From the NCBI GenBank assembly GCA_024760905.1, contig CM045733.1, positions 68,093,501 to 68,157,500 of the forward strand: 64,000 nt of DNA, given 5' to 3'. Shown one piece after another: positions 1 through 11,593 of the stretch. Every line of letters starts with the position of its first letter. The stretch's first letter is position 1. The translations under genes and the position numbers were made by a program. The notes under the pieces are model-generated. The model saw only the letters and a list, made by a program, of their open reading frames with translations. It was not told the origin of the DNA and did no database searches. This DNA comes from Plotosus lineatus (Eukaryota; Chordata; Actinopteri; Siluriformes; Plotosidae).

Positions 1-364
1 ATGGCCCATTCAGATTCCTTGTCACCCGCCTCTTTTGGGACAGGGCTGTAGCTCTGCCAGAAGTGTAAGTTTAAGGCCTCTCTGACAGGAGACTTCGCCA
101 AACATTCCAAGGCGACCCTAACTACACGCTTGGACTTGCCAGATCTGGAAGGTGGCCTCGCCTGCCATCGGAGCCACCTCACTACCATGTAGCGATCGGT
201 TTACAACTCAGCTCCTGTCTTCACCTGAGAGTTCAGAACATGTGGCCACAAGTCCAGTGACGTGACTACAACGTCAATCATCGAACTGTGGCTTAGGTTG
301 TCTTGGTGCCAAGTACACTTATGGACACCCTTGAAGAAAATATTTTACCGCAAGTCAGAAGAAA
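1..364. other. Left-edge sequence, no gene seen
   Basis: No supported coding region. The stretch just upstream of the hAT transposase relic could be its 5' untranslated part or the 5' end of the element, but no terminal inverted repeat is visible and the element may start outside the window. Confidence 0.3.
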
Positions 365-2190
365 ATGGCAGCACCAAAGAAACGCACAATAGAAAGCGAG
401 TGTAGAAGATTTCAAACACAGTGGGGAAAATAAATATTTCTGTAAAGAAATCAGCGGAAAGTGTGTCTGTTTGATTTGCAATGAAGCTGTTGCTGTAATA
501 AAAGAATATAATGGACGTAGGCACTATGTGACCAAATATGAGAAATACACATTCCACACCGGTGCCAAATGAACACAGAAAGTCAAGCAAATGGCAGCGA
601 CCCTGCAAGCTCACCAACAGTTTTTTTACATGCTAACAACATACAGGAAAATGCCACAACAGCAAGCTATGAAGTCGCTCAACTTATTGCCCAGCACAGC
701 AAACTGTTTACAGACAGTGATTTCATAAAGAAGTGCCTCGTCAAAGTCACAGAAATGTGCCCCAAAAAAGTACACGATTGCAACAACGTAAGTTTATCCA
801 GAAAAACAGTGGCACAGAGAATTGAGGACTTGTCAGCTAACTTGTAGCTTCAGTTGAGAGACAAGGCTTGTGCTTTTGATTTTTACTTGATAGCATGTGA
901 TGGGAGCACAGATGCCACAGATACCGCGAAGCTTTTAATTTTTTTTGCAGGAAATAGATAATCATTTTTCCTGTACGGAAGATCTGCTGTATATGATGAG
1001 CTTAAAAAGCGTAGTCATGGGTAAAGATATTTTTGAAGCTGTGTCAGAGGCAAAAGATCGAAAAGATCCGGCTTAAATGGGACAAGTGCTGTGGAGCAAC
1101 AGCGGATGGTGCTCCGACTATAACAGGCGAACGCAGCGGAATGGCATCAGTGGTGTGGGCCAAGGTAAAAGTGAGCGAATGTGAGGCTGTTAGAATCCAC
1201 TGTATAATCCACCAACTAGCACCATGTGCCAAGATTGTCCAACTGGACGATGTGATGAACACTGCTGTGAAAACTGTCACCATAATTCGAGCTAAAGAAC
1301 TGTTCCAGAGATAATTTCAAACTTTCCTTCATGGTGTGGACGCTGAATACAGGGACGTACTCTACCACTCTGATGTGCATTGGCTCAGCCGTGACTCTGT
1401 GCTGCAGCGGTTTTATTTGCTAAGATTAGAAATTGACCAGCTTTTGAAGGAGAAGGGCTAAACTCTTCATGAACTGAATGACCCTCTTTGGCTGGCAGAC
1501 CTAGTATTTTTAGTTGATCTTACTCATCGTCTGAATACATTGAACAAGAGCCTACAAGGAAAAGAACAGCTGGTGCCACACCTGTATTCGCACATGAAAG
1601 CTTTCTGTGTGAAGCTCCGCCTGTTTGAGACACAACTACAAAGCTTCAATGCTGCGCACTTCCCCACACTGTCTGAAATCAAGTCTGCCTTTCCAAAGCC
1701 GACCTTTCTGCCAAAAAGGAGAAATATGTGTCTGTGATTGCATCTCTTGTGATATAATTCAACCAGGGTTTCCAAGAATTTTTCCGTCATTGAAAAACAA
1801 ATCAAGCTGTTCTCAACTACCTTCCTCATGGATGCAGAAAAAGTAGAAGAGAGTCTGCAGTTAGAACTGATTGAAATGCAGTGTGATGATTCCCTGAAAA
1901 GTCAACATCAGCTTCTCTCCCTCCCTGACTTCTTTCAGAGTTTGGATAATGGCAAGTTTCCTCTGATGAGACGCTACGCATAAAGAATGATGAGCTTGTT
2001 TGGCTCAACATACATATGTGACCAAACATTTGCTCTGTTAAATCAGAACAAAAATAAACTGAGAACCAGAATTACTGATGAAGTCCTTCGTGTCTCAACC
2101 ACCAAACTTTCTCCTGACATGTCATCCTTCAATCCAATGGACAGCAACATTGCTTCCACTGAGTGCGATGTTCTTCAAATTATAGGTGAG
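365..2190 (+). pseudogene. hAT-superfamily transposase relic with BED zinc finger (GTF2IRD2/ZBED-like)
   Basis: Decayed transposase of a cut-and-paste hAT element. The frame opens at the ATG at 365 and meets a stop at 431. Read across frames it shows, in order, a BED-type finger (Cys codons at 468 and 477, first His at 522; the expected second His at 537 is Tyr), a conserved stretch at 569-847 resembling the N-terminal region of GTF2IRD2/ZBED5-type proteins, the CDxSTD-like motif holding the first catalytic Asp (codon at 899, here CDGSTD), a DGAP motif near 1108, a CIIHQ motif near 1200, a WLSR motif near 1380, and a C-terminal MSLFGSTY dimerisation-type motif near 1987. At least four stops or frame changes (431, 847, 1312, 1459) and the His-to-Tyr change show it is dead. 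Assignment to hAT is firm; the subfamily is from family knowledge. Confidence 0.85.
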
Positions 2191-2474
2191 TTAGAAATAC
2201 CCAAAGTATTAATTTGTCGATATGTTGATATGTGCGGCCTGGCTCTTTGTTCATTTTTCTGTATTTGACCCTCACTAAAAAAAACTTTGGACATTCCTGC
2301 TATATATGAAGAAAAATTAGCTGAAATAAATCTCTTGCAGAATGCATATTTTTGTCAAGGTGTAATGTCTACTGACCCATACACAAAAATAAGCTGTTCA
2401 CACCATGCAGCAGTAGTGGTGCTGGAAGAACAGTGACCTGGCCGCTCTACAGGGATAGTGCTGAAGGGCCGATT
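2191..2474. other. AT-rich stretch after hAT relic
   Basis: No gene seen. It may hold the 3' end of the hAT element, but no inverted repeat partner was found. Confidence 0.3.
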
Positions 2475-3188
2475 CTACTCTGACATCACTCCTCCGGTAG
2501 GGCAACTGCCAAAGTCTGCCTGAAAGTCATGAATACATCCCAGGAGTGGTTGACGCCTGAGGCTTTCCATCTCCAAAAAAGTCACTGTGAAAAGCTTTGC
2601 CCAGGAGTTGGTTCTGTCCTTTCTTGTGACTGATGTTAAATCTATCTTGGCTGCTGCAGATACAACATCTACCAGAGCTTTGACTATCATCCCACATGCC
2701 TAGATTTCTCAGTAGACATAACTTCCTTTAAATAGATGCTTCAATAAGTAGTAGGAACCGGGACCTACTGTTGCCATATGTGCTGTTTTCCATTTGAGAG
2801 GTTCCCCAAATCTCAATGGAGTTGAGAATCTCTTTGTGCCCGGGTCCAAATGGAAATTGAATGGCATTCTTAATATAGCCAACAAATCCTGGGAGGAGCA
2901 GCCTACCCCTATCAGAGTTTGACAGCTCGTGGTTGACCTCATCAAGTGCCTGGAGAGAGCGCTGACTATCTCCATGCTCAACGTCAAGAAGGTAGGTCCC
3001 TATTGGCAGGTCACCGACACTCTTCCTGTAAGACTGCCATCAACATCATCACCAGCCACTGGTAATACCTGATGGTCCACTTTAACCTCCACAGGTCCCA
3101 ATTCCAGTAGCTCATGGACATCATCTTTTAACTTCACTGCCAAGACATAGCATCCTACCTTGATGAAGTGATACACCTTACAAGACAA
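2475..3188 (-). pseudogene. Unassigned degenerate protein-like frame
   Basis: Three open segments on the minus strand (3188-3000, 2987-2709, 2690-2475) lie in one reading frame, interrupted only by stops at 3000-3002, 2709-2711 and 2700-2702, giving about 235 codons with three stops. A second minus frame between about 3020 and 2730 also looks protein-like, which suggests frameshifts. Composition is ordinary for protein (mixed hydrophobic and charged residues), not repeat-like. I do not recognise the family; it could be a decayed host gene fragment, a retroelement piece or chance. No intact start was identified. Confidence 0.3.
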
Positions 3189-3215
3189 TTTCCACTATCT
3201 CAGCAAAGTCCAGGT

Positions 3216-5309
3216 CAAGCTCCACACGCCTGGAAGTAGAAATGAAACATCTGTAAATGCCTTCTGGGGCTAAACAAAACACAGCACCTAGGCTTTATAA
3301 CCAAATGGGAAGGAGATAGAGGAAGTAAAGGGCTATACCCAACCCATGACAATGTACTGGCTGGATACCGTTGGAGATTTGTGTCTAACATCTCTTCTGT
3401 AGCCAGACCAGGCAGAGGTATTTTACAAAAATCCTTTTCCTTATTCTCTTTTGTCGAACTCATATCGCTTCTGCACCAAGTTCATGACAGTTTAATTCAA
3501 AAGTGGGGCTATGCTTTTCTGTTTCAATTTACTTTCACCATGTACAGGTTTATTCTCATAATGCTGCTGGTGGAAATTTCCGTCACCATGCACCTCCATT
3601 CAGTAGCGAGTGGAATGAGGGGCTCATGGAACATTAAGCAATGCTGCACTCACCCAAGCAGCTATTCCCTCAACAAGCAAGGCAGTGGGAGGGTGGCCTA
3701 ATGATCTACTATCCAAAGATGACCTCGCAGCGTGTCACAAGTCATTATATCTCTTCTTCTTCACACACATAGTGAGTCACATAGCTGAAATACTTTCCTA
3801 CTGTCTTTTGAACGCATTGACTTCTATTATTTATTTAAAGCCATTACTAGCTTCAATCGTTTAAAGTCAAGCATCATGACTTATGCATTGTAGAGATGAG
3901 TTGCTATAGAATGCCTGATGTTATTACGAAAGCTGTGAAGGAGACGACCTCAGCAACGGCTAGCACTGTGGCGTTTGTGCAGCAGAAGGAGCATTTAAAG
4001 GCAGGGGCATCGCTCATAGGCAATTAAGTTGCTTTCAGCATGCCTGCTGCACAACCTACCTTAATACACATTTCCCCAGGCACGAGTGTTAGCAGACTGT
4101 AGTGTGAATCAAGGCTGTTGTCTGGGATAAGAAGAGATGAGCAATCTGAGACTCCCTGCTTTTCACACAAACTTTACACGGAGGCTATAAAATTAAATTG
4201 GGTGTCCATTTTCTAGTCAGCAGAGTATAATCGGGCGGACTATCAAAAACGCTGTACAAAGCAATTTCCATCCTTGTGTTTACAAACCAGTCCAGATGAT
4301 TTACAAAGGTAGTTTGATATCAATTTTATCAGATGTACAGTAGCAAACTATAAACAAGACAGAGAATACTTCTGTTGTCCTCTCGGGAACATTATGCCAA
4401 TTACTACCAGTAATAAAAGTTACGGAAGGTAGCTCTAATCTTCACTGTTACCAGGGCGAAAAATATCACCATTCATTCATTCTATAAGACTTTAAATTAC
4501 TTTTAGGAATCAATCAAAACCTTAACAATGAAGGATTTCTCTATTTTCCTAATGAACAATCACACTGAAATGATTGAGGTCATCGTTAAAGTTAATCAAT
4601 GTACTAATTATTCTAAAAATCCCACAGCACTCTCAGGTCCAATAAATACCAAAGTTCTCTTTCAACCGTTTCACAGGCTGCCCATGCTAATTGAATTGCT
4701 CAGAGTTTGTATTAAATATTCCCTTCAAGGGACATTGAAAGATCCATGCTCATTGTTGTTGTTTTGTTTTTTTAATCATAAATTTTATATACGGTTTGTT
4801 AAGGTGTGTTGATATTTATGATTTATTTCTCTCTCTTTATCTCTCAGTCGAAAGAAAAGTTAGATGTAACATCAGAAGAAGGTTTTTTTTTAAGTAGGCA
4901 CGCAGAAAGACATTCAAAACAAACACAGACAGAATTGTTTTTTAAAAAAAGAAAAGCTATAAATGAGCAAAATGTAAATGTCATGAGTCAAAGTAGAAAA
5001 ACAATAGCTACAACAAAAATGAAAACAAGAACAATAAACAAACAGCACTAGCACAGTCTTGCTTGGGACAGTAGTGAGCTAGATTTTCCAGCAGATAGAG
5101 AGCATGCATCCTCACATCCATACATCATCATATTCCTTCATAAACCACGGTTAAGTCCTCGAAAAGGATCTGTTACTTCACGTTGAAGACGTCCTGTGAC
5201 ATCACACCCTATAAGTAAAAGAAATGCTCCAATCGATATGGGCTTCATTTAACTTTTTACTTTAACTTGACTTCAGAGTTAAATAAAGAGGCTGTGCATC
5301 AAGTTAAGC
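3216..5309. other. No gene; repeat-poor DNA, possible conserved block at 3840-4160
   Basis: No convincing coding region or recognised transposon. The part from about 3840 to 4160 is balanced in composition and free of recognised repeats, so it is a weak candidate for conserved noncoding sequence. 4745-5040 is A- or T-rich and low in complexity. Confidence 0.3.
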
Positions 5310-6233
5310 CAGTGCTTCTCAAATAGTAGGGCGCGCCCCCTTTGGGGGTGTGGTATGATGCCGGAGGGGCACGGTGGTGATGCCAGGGGGAGCGCGTTTG
5401 ACTCTGTGGAACATGCTTTTCCGGAATAGTGTGAGAATTATGTGTAATTGCACTTTCACTCCACTAGTTGGTAGTGGCGCTCTCATTGTCGCGCTATGGT
5501 GTAGCGGTTTTTTGCATGAGCAAAAGATGTGAAGTTCAGTAAACAACCCCTCAAGAAACAACACAAATACATTTCTAACAGGAACGAAGAGAAAACATTC
5601 AAAGTCCCGACTCTCAGTCCTAAACTCATGCTTTTCCTCTTCTCTCTCTCTCTGCTTACAGACACGCCTCCCGCCTCTCCTTCTTCGACCCACAGTCGTC
5701 CAATTTCCACCAGCACCCTGTTGGTTAACAGCACTGATGGCGGTCGTTGTTAACCCGGGCCTCGACCGATCCGGTATGAAATTTGTTTTTACGGTTTGCA
5801 TTTTGTATTCTGGCAAAAGTTTTACGGCCAGATGCCCTTCCTGTCCCAACCCTCTGCATTTATCCGGGCTTGGGACTGGCGTGAGGGCGGGCATTTGTTT
5901 GTGCCCCCCCCCCCATCCCCCCTCACGGCCTGCATTACTTTAAATAAGGATGTATTTTTTAATTTCAGGCACATTGGTGCACTTTATATCTTTTCTATTA
6001 TAGATTAAAAAACAATTTTAATGAAGTTTTTATTTATTGTAAGTTGAGCTATATTTCTTTAAAAACTTTCTTGTTTTTAATGTTAAAAGATACATTGTTA
6101 TGCAGAAGTGTACGAATAACAATTTTATAGACAAATAATACTATTTATTGTCGCTCGCGGGACGATTGGGGGGGGCGTGAAATATTTTTTTCTTCCTAGA
6201 GGGGGCGCCAGAGAAAATAATTGAGAAGCACTA
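5310..6233. mobile_element. Non-autonomous hAT-like element
   Basis: Bounded by inverted ends: CAGTGCTTCTCAA at 5310-5322 and its near-complement TTGAGAAGCACTA at 6221-6233, followed inward by C-rich and G-rich arms (GGGGGCGCC near 6201). CAGTG...CACTG-type ends are typical of hAT elements. The interior has no transposase; it includes a fish-type dispersed segment near 5815-5885 that also appears near 23180. An 8-bp target duplication is not clear. A long minus-strand frame inside it (5894-5319) runs through the inverted repeat and is not considered a gene. Confidence 0.75.
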
Positions 6234-7312
6234 GCCTGTGGGCTTCTTTTCTGGGTATTGTATGGGATTTTTGATGACAGTGCATATATGAATCATGTAA
6301 CATACAAAGGTACAAAGATTTTACAAAGAAATCGTGTCACAAAATAATTGCATCACCTTAGAATGAATAATGTTTGATTTGACTTACAGACGTGACTTGC
6401 TTTCCCCGCATCAGACATACAGTACAAATTTTATACGAGAACAAAAATGCACAGCTTTCAAATCGATCTTAACCAAACTTACATCAGTCCCGACTGTAGT
6501 AGCCAAACTAAATTTGTTTAAAAAAAAAACACACACACAGGATGTTTGTGAAAATTTGCTTTACAGAGTAATCATAGAACATTTCTTCATAACAAAATCA
6601 AGATCAAGTCTAAAGCCATGCTGTTAACTTATGGGTCCATCATCAGAATCAGAATCAGAATACTTTATTGATCCCGTATGAAACCGTGTAATCCTGGAAG
6701 TAATAGTATCATGAGCTGCTCACTCTGGGTCTACACTGGGGCAGGATCATTCTTGAAGCACAAATTGGGGTGTAAAAAGGAGGCAGGGTCCATCCAAGAG
6801 ATAAAACCTGAATGAATCATGTTTCCAAGTTCATCAAGATCCCATATGATGGCTCATCATGGTCTGTTACCCTCTGGTAAGGACTATTAAGCTGTAGTAC
6901 AATGCCCACCTTCAATTATGATGGGTGTCAAATCGTAATAATCCTGGCAAAATTTTAGAAAGTAAAACGCTTCCTTCAACACTAACAATCTGATCCTAAG
7001 ACACACCTCCCCAATTCCAACCCCCATGCTCATCACGATCCTCTGAAATCGGGGAGATTGCGGACATCATGCCATAGTGTAAACTCAGGCTTAGCAGGTT
7101 TGCCTTGTGGATTTCCTGACAGACTTTAAGCAATGCCTGAATATCCAGGTCCTCTGGGAGCAGATCAATATTACTTCAAAAGATTTATCTGCAATCCTGC
7201 TCGGATTCTATAACTTGTGTAGTTACATGAAGTTAAATTCTGTAGCTCATGTACCTGTAGTTAGTTTTTGATGCAAACGTCTTTAATCTGGTTGCAAATT
7301 TTCATGGCAATA
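6234..7312. other. No gene; contains a fish-type dispersed motif
   Basis: A short motif at about 6640-6675 (GAATCAGAATCAGAAT followed by TTTATTGATCC) resembles a dispersed sequence common in teleost genomes. The rest is unremarkable unique sequence without recognised coding potential. Confidence 0.4.
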
Positions 7313-7757
7313 CAGGGATCCCTCACGTTCCACAGTTAATTGGGGCCGAGATCGCCCCGCGACCACCGAATTCCGCGAAGTAGGATCACCCCCCCCCAAC
7401 CCCCCTGACTGACGTATACGTACATGTATATGTGTATATAATATCAATAAATACATATTCAATGCTATAAATGCTTATAATAATAATTAAACATTCAAAA
7501 ATAATGCATAAGATGGAAATAAAATATAAATACACACACATACAGGCGCACGCGTACGCGTACGCACGAAGATGCACGTGCATGCATCACATGTGCACCT
7601 CACAAAAATGTAATTTGTTTTGATGAGAGGTTTTGAGTTGTTTTTTGTTTTGTGTTTGTTTAGAGGGTTTTTTTTGTTTGTTTGTTTGTGTGTTTGTGTG
7701 GTTGGTTGTTTTTTTTTTTTTTTTTTTTTTTTTTTTGCATAATTGGCCTCGGGACCA
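7313..7757 (+). mobile_element. MITE (GGATCCC-ended family) copy 1, right end lost
   Basis: Starts CAGGGATCCC after TA (7311-7312). It carries the family landmarks: AATTGGGGCCGAGATC, GAATTCCGCGAAGTAGGAT, the internal ATAAATACATATTCAATGC block, and the T/G-rich tail. The right terminal repeat is missing: the sequence jumps at about 7750-7760 into a reversed SINE head. Related copies are at 18554, 22265, 32589, 42871 and 43307. Confidence 0.75.
7709..7737. repeat. Poly(T) run
   Basis: Long uninterrupted T homopolymer inside MITE copy 1. Confidence 0.95.
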
Positions 7758-7759
7758 GT

Positions 7760-7797
7760 TATCCAGCACCTTACAACTGGGCCACCACTGTCCCTAA
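7760..7797 (-). mobile_element. SINE-A head fragment
   Basis: Reverse complement of the tRNA-like head (GGCCTAGT type A-box region); only the first ~38 bases of the SINE are present, fused to the broken end of MITE copy 1. Confidence 0.6.
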
Positions 7798-8310
7798 GGC
7801 ACAGTATTTAATAATTCATAAAACTTATTTAAATATTCTCTGTTACAAAGGTAGCATTTATAGCATCGCTGACAATAAAAGCATCATTGATAGCATCAGT
7901 GATAATGACTATACATTACCCAAAGGAATTCTAAAGTTTATGTTCCAAGTGATTTATGGTTATTGCATGTGGATTAAAAAAAATAAATAAAGTCTTTCTA
8001 TATAAGCTTTTCTTGGGAGGTTGAGGATTTAGGAGGTGGGGAAAGCTCTGCTTATTTCATGGGCGCCAGTAATATCGGAACAGTCCATTTAATTTAGGTT
8101 TTATATAAGTAGTTCACAATAAAACGCATTTCTGCTCAAAAGTGCTTATGTTAACGAACTCCATTGATTTGCATTTTCATGAAATTCCTTTAAACCCCAA
8201 GAATAAACATTTGTCATCGCAGATATATTCAAAAAAAATGTGCAGATTAAAAGGAGATAAGCATCAATATGTACATGTATTTCACTCTCACTCTTTTTCA
8301 TTCATTTGCT
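7798..8310. other. No gene; AT-rich unique sequence
   Basis: No recognised coding region or element. Confidence 0.4.
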
Positions 8311-8562
8311 GAAACACTTAATCCGAATTAGGGTTGCGAGGAGACTGGAGCTTATCCCAGCGGACTCTGAGTGAACAGAACAGCTCGCCAAACCATTGTA
8401 GGGCCAACACACACATAGCTACTCATACTCACATCCACACCTAGGGGCAATCTGGAACAGCTGATTAGTTTCATGGGAGGAAACTGGTATACCCAGAGGA
8501 AACTCACACAAGCACATGTGTTAACAACTACGCCGCCACAATGCTGCCCGGCTACAAAGCAC
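8311..8562 (-). mobile_element. SINE-B, 5' head truncated or diverged
   Basis: Reverse-strand copy: tail 1 (TTAATCCGAATTAGGG) at the left, then the GCCAACACACAC segment, CTAGGGGCAA, and the GGAGGAAACTGG block. The tRNA-like head at the right is divergent. Confidence 0.7.
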
Positions 8563-9174
8563 AAATCAGGAGGTTGCTATGATCTTGTTGCTATTATGTG
8601 GTGTTTCTGCAACTTGTAGAGTTTCAACCTACTTCTAGTTGGTTATAATAATAATAAAAAGATAATAGAATGAGAAAGACACAGGCATGGCGCCACCTCA
8701 TGAGATGAAGATTGTATGACGTATGGGCTGAAAGAGCGCATATACGTATTTCAGAGCAAACAACCATTACAGCCGGTGTGTGTGTGTGTCACAGTGACTT
8801 CATCACAACCGCTGGCTGGTGACTGTGTCACACCTGTTTTTGGAATTAAATCCAAAAGCTTTGTATACTATATATTGTAGCTTAAAAGTGCTATTCTGAT
8901 GCATCAACAGTGATCGCTGGATTGACCAACTGGTCCTGAGCTTAAGGTTCTGTCTATCCTCATATCCATGAGGAAATCGTCCTGGCTCTCTAATTTCCAC
9001 CCTTCCCCAAAAACATTGGTGTGAACATGGAGCTCTGTGATTGATTGGTGTTTCATTCACTGTGCATTCCCACCTCACTCCAAGGTTCCTGGGACAGGAT
9101 TTGGATCCTGACCAGTATAAAGTTGTTTCTAAAGCTGAATGAAAGAATTACTAAAGAATGAAAGAATGTGAGAG

Positions 9175-9245
9175 ATATCCTTTCGGCTTTTTCCCTTTAT
9201 CAGGGGTCGCCACAGCGAATGTGACACGGGCAAATTAATAAGTGA
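9175..9245 (-). mobile_element. LINE/SINE tail-2 fragment
   Basis: TTTCGGCTTTTTCCCTT then AGGGGTCGCCACAGCGAAT, the reverse complement of the 3' tail shared by SINE-A2 and the MDRIRNE-type LINE family described below. Confidence 0.6.
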
Positions 9246-9432
9246 AGCTGCAGTGCTGCTGCCCCAGTGCTTTCGGTTTCAATGTTGTATAGACAGTATT
9301 ATAAATAAATATAGACCCTTGTGACGTTTTGTGGGGTAAGTTAAGCATTAATATGTCAACTGTAAAATCCACATCAACAAATTTACATACATTCAATTAT
9401 TAACACTATTTATTCCCATTATTGAATACAGT

Positions 9433-9563
9433 ATATTCATTCATCCATTCATTTTCTAAGCCACTTCATCCTAATTGGGCTCGAATGGAGACTAGCGCCC
9501 ATCTCCGATGACTTTGGGTGAAGGTTTGGTATACCCTAAACAATTCACCAGGCCATCGCAGTG

Positions 9564-9626
<63 letters not shown>

Positions 9627-9822
9627 CTAGGGGCAATTTGTAACGTCCGATCAGTCTACTGTGCATGTGTTTTGGACTGTGGAAGGAAACCGGAGTACCC
9701 AGAGAAAACCCACACAAGCATGTGGAGAACATCACACAGAAATGCCCCGAGCCTGGGACTCGAACCCAGGACCTTCTTGCTGTAAGGAGAACATGCTAAC
9801 CACTGTGTCACAATGCTGCACC
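9433..9822 (-). mobile_element. SINE-B, near full length, with internal (AC)n
   Basis: tRNA-derived SINE in reverse. From right to left: the head with B-box complement GGACTCGAACCC (9757 region) and CTTCTTGCTG, the body CCCACACAAGCATGTGGAGAA, GGAAACCGGAGTACCC, CCCCTAGGGGCAA, an expanded (AC)n at 9567-9624, then tail 1 (CACTTCATCCTAATTGGG) and CATTCATTCATT at the left end. Confidence 0.85.
9567..9624. repeat. (AC)n microsatellite inside SINE-B
   Basis: Uninterrupted dinucleotide repeat expanded at the ACACAC seed that other SINE-B copies carry. Confidence 0.95.
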
Positions 9823-10364
9823 TGTTTATATTCACATTGCAGAAATTATATTTTTCATACTTAACATGTCATTGACATGCTTATTTTGTATGGATCTATG
9901 TGGGTTTGTGGAGGAAAATAGAAACTAACATTTGTGATACATAATTCTGACTGGATGATGTTGAAATGATGTATTGTTTCCTCCTTTCTTTTCATCCCCA
10001 GCTGAGGCATATATTTGTTTCCAAGGATGTGAAATGATCTCTTCTCTGAGACTGAGCCACTGCACAAAGACAGAACACACAGGATGAATGATCTCATTAG
10101 AACACAACACCACATATTTATGTTTCTCTAGTACCTAAAATTGATGACAAATATCTTATATTAAATATTATCTATGGCTAATTACTCCAAATGACTCACT
10201 GAAATATATTAAACTGGATCCTGTTCACAGAGCATCCCTCGTATTCTGAGAATGCAGTGCTATAAAACATTTGACTTTCAAAGATGGCACCTGCGTCTTG
10301 TGATAAAACCCTGACCATCAGCTGTGCTGGAAAAAAAATGAAGAAAGTAGATAGATTAAACAGA
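9823..10364. other. No gene seen
   Basis: Unique AT-rich sequence without recognised element. Confidence 0.4.
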
Positions 10365-10387
10365 CAGATGGACCAACCGACCGACCA

Positions 10388-10418
<31 letters not shown>

Positions 10419-10481
10419 GGGAGGCAGGCAAACAGGCAGGCAGGCAGGCAGACAGAAAGACAGACAGACAGCTAGACAGAC

Positions 10482-10560
<79 letters not shown>
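10365..10560. repeat. Compound (CAGA)n / (GGCA)n / (GATA)n tract
   Basis: Starts with CAGA/CCGA units, passes through GGCAGGCA units, CAGA units, then about ten GATA units (from ~10480) and returns to CAGA units. GATA/GACA arrays are the Bkm-type repeats known from vertebrate, including fish, sex-linked heterochromatin; that context is background, not shown here. Confidence 0.95.
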
Positions 10561-10561
<1 letters not shown>

Positions 10562-11590
10562 TTTTATGCATGTTTATACTGAGCCTAGCACTATTATACT
10601 GTTCTGACAGTTGCACTCAGAAAGCCATTTTAAGAGATTCCTTGACAAACAACACAGCTATTAAATATTTAGATATCAAAAGAGAACTATCACAGTTATT
10701 TCATTAAAAAGACAGCTTTAAGACAAGCTATAAAACTTTAATTTAAGATGCCATAGTTACAACAAGCATGCAGTCGCTTCTTTTTTTAGGCCATGAATAG
10801 CTCTGCCTGTCAATTCCTTTCAAAATCCAAGTAAAAAAAAAAAACATCTTAAATCAATGTCAAAATATTTGCATATATTTCAGGAGGATATTCCCTGAAC
10901 AGTTGTCTCATGTAATGGACTATGCATCAACATAATGGAATAGGGATTACACATCAAATGTTTCTACAATAAGGCATGAAGTATCTGTAGAATTTGTTAT
11001 GTCGGGCACCTGAAAGTACCTCATCATTATTAATGCGTTACAAAAATTAATACAAACAAACTTTCATTAGAAAGGCAGACCACTGACACTCGGCTACTGC
11101 CTATGTGCAGTTTTGCATGTTCTCAAAGTAATCAATGTGGGTTTATCCATGCTTATTTTCTTTCAAAACATGTCATTATGTTGACGAGCTTCTCTAAATT
11201 ATTCTAATTTGGATCCCCACAATACACTCAGTCTTCCTTTTAAGATGCTCCAGCTTTACTGTTAACATGTCCAGGCATATTCAACCCTCGACTCAAATGA
11301 TGTGTGCAGGTTTCTCTTACAATCAAGCATGAGCTACACCTTGTGACTTGAAACTGGTCTTCAGGTTCAGTTGTATGAAATAAAAACCCACATCAGATCT
11401 TTGTATATAAAGGTTGAATACCCCGTTATATATGAATGACTATTTATTCATTGATTTTAACTCAAGACTGTTTTCTTGCATATTTTGTTTGAAAAAACAA
11501 ACCATACTCGCATTTGAAGGCAGTACCTTAAAATTCAATATCTTGCAATTCTTAATGGAGTTCTAGTGAAAGTATTGAAGTCATCAGACT
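10561..11590. other. No gene; unique AT-rich sequence
   Basis: About 1 kb without recognised repeats or coding potential. Confidence 0.4.
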
Positions 11591-11593
11591 TTG

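Noticed and set aside
365..2190. Functional domesticated hAT gene (GTF2IRD2/ZBED type)
   Set aside because: At least four stops or frame changes and loss of a zinc-binding His argue for a dead element, with no intron pattern to rescue them.
5319..5894. 191-codon open frame on the minus strand
   Set aside because: It reads through the inverted repeat and C-rich arms of a non-autonomous hAT element and has no recognised domain.
9561..9785. Possible CRISPR-like or tandem array from repeated SINE words
   Set aside because: Spacing and orientation are those of dispersed SINEs and microsatellites in a eukaryotic genome.
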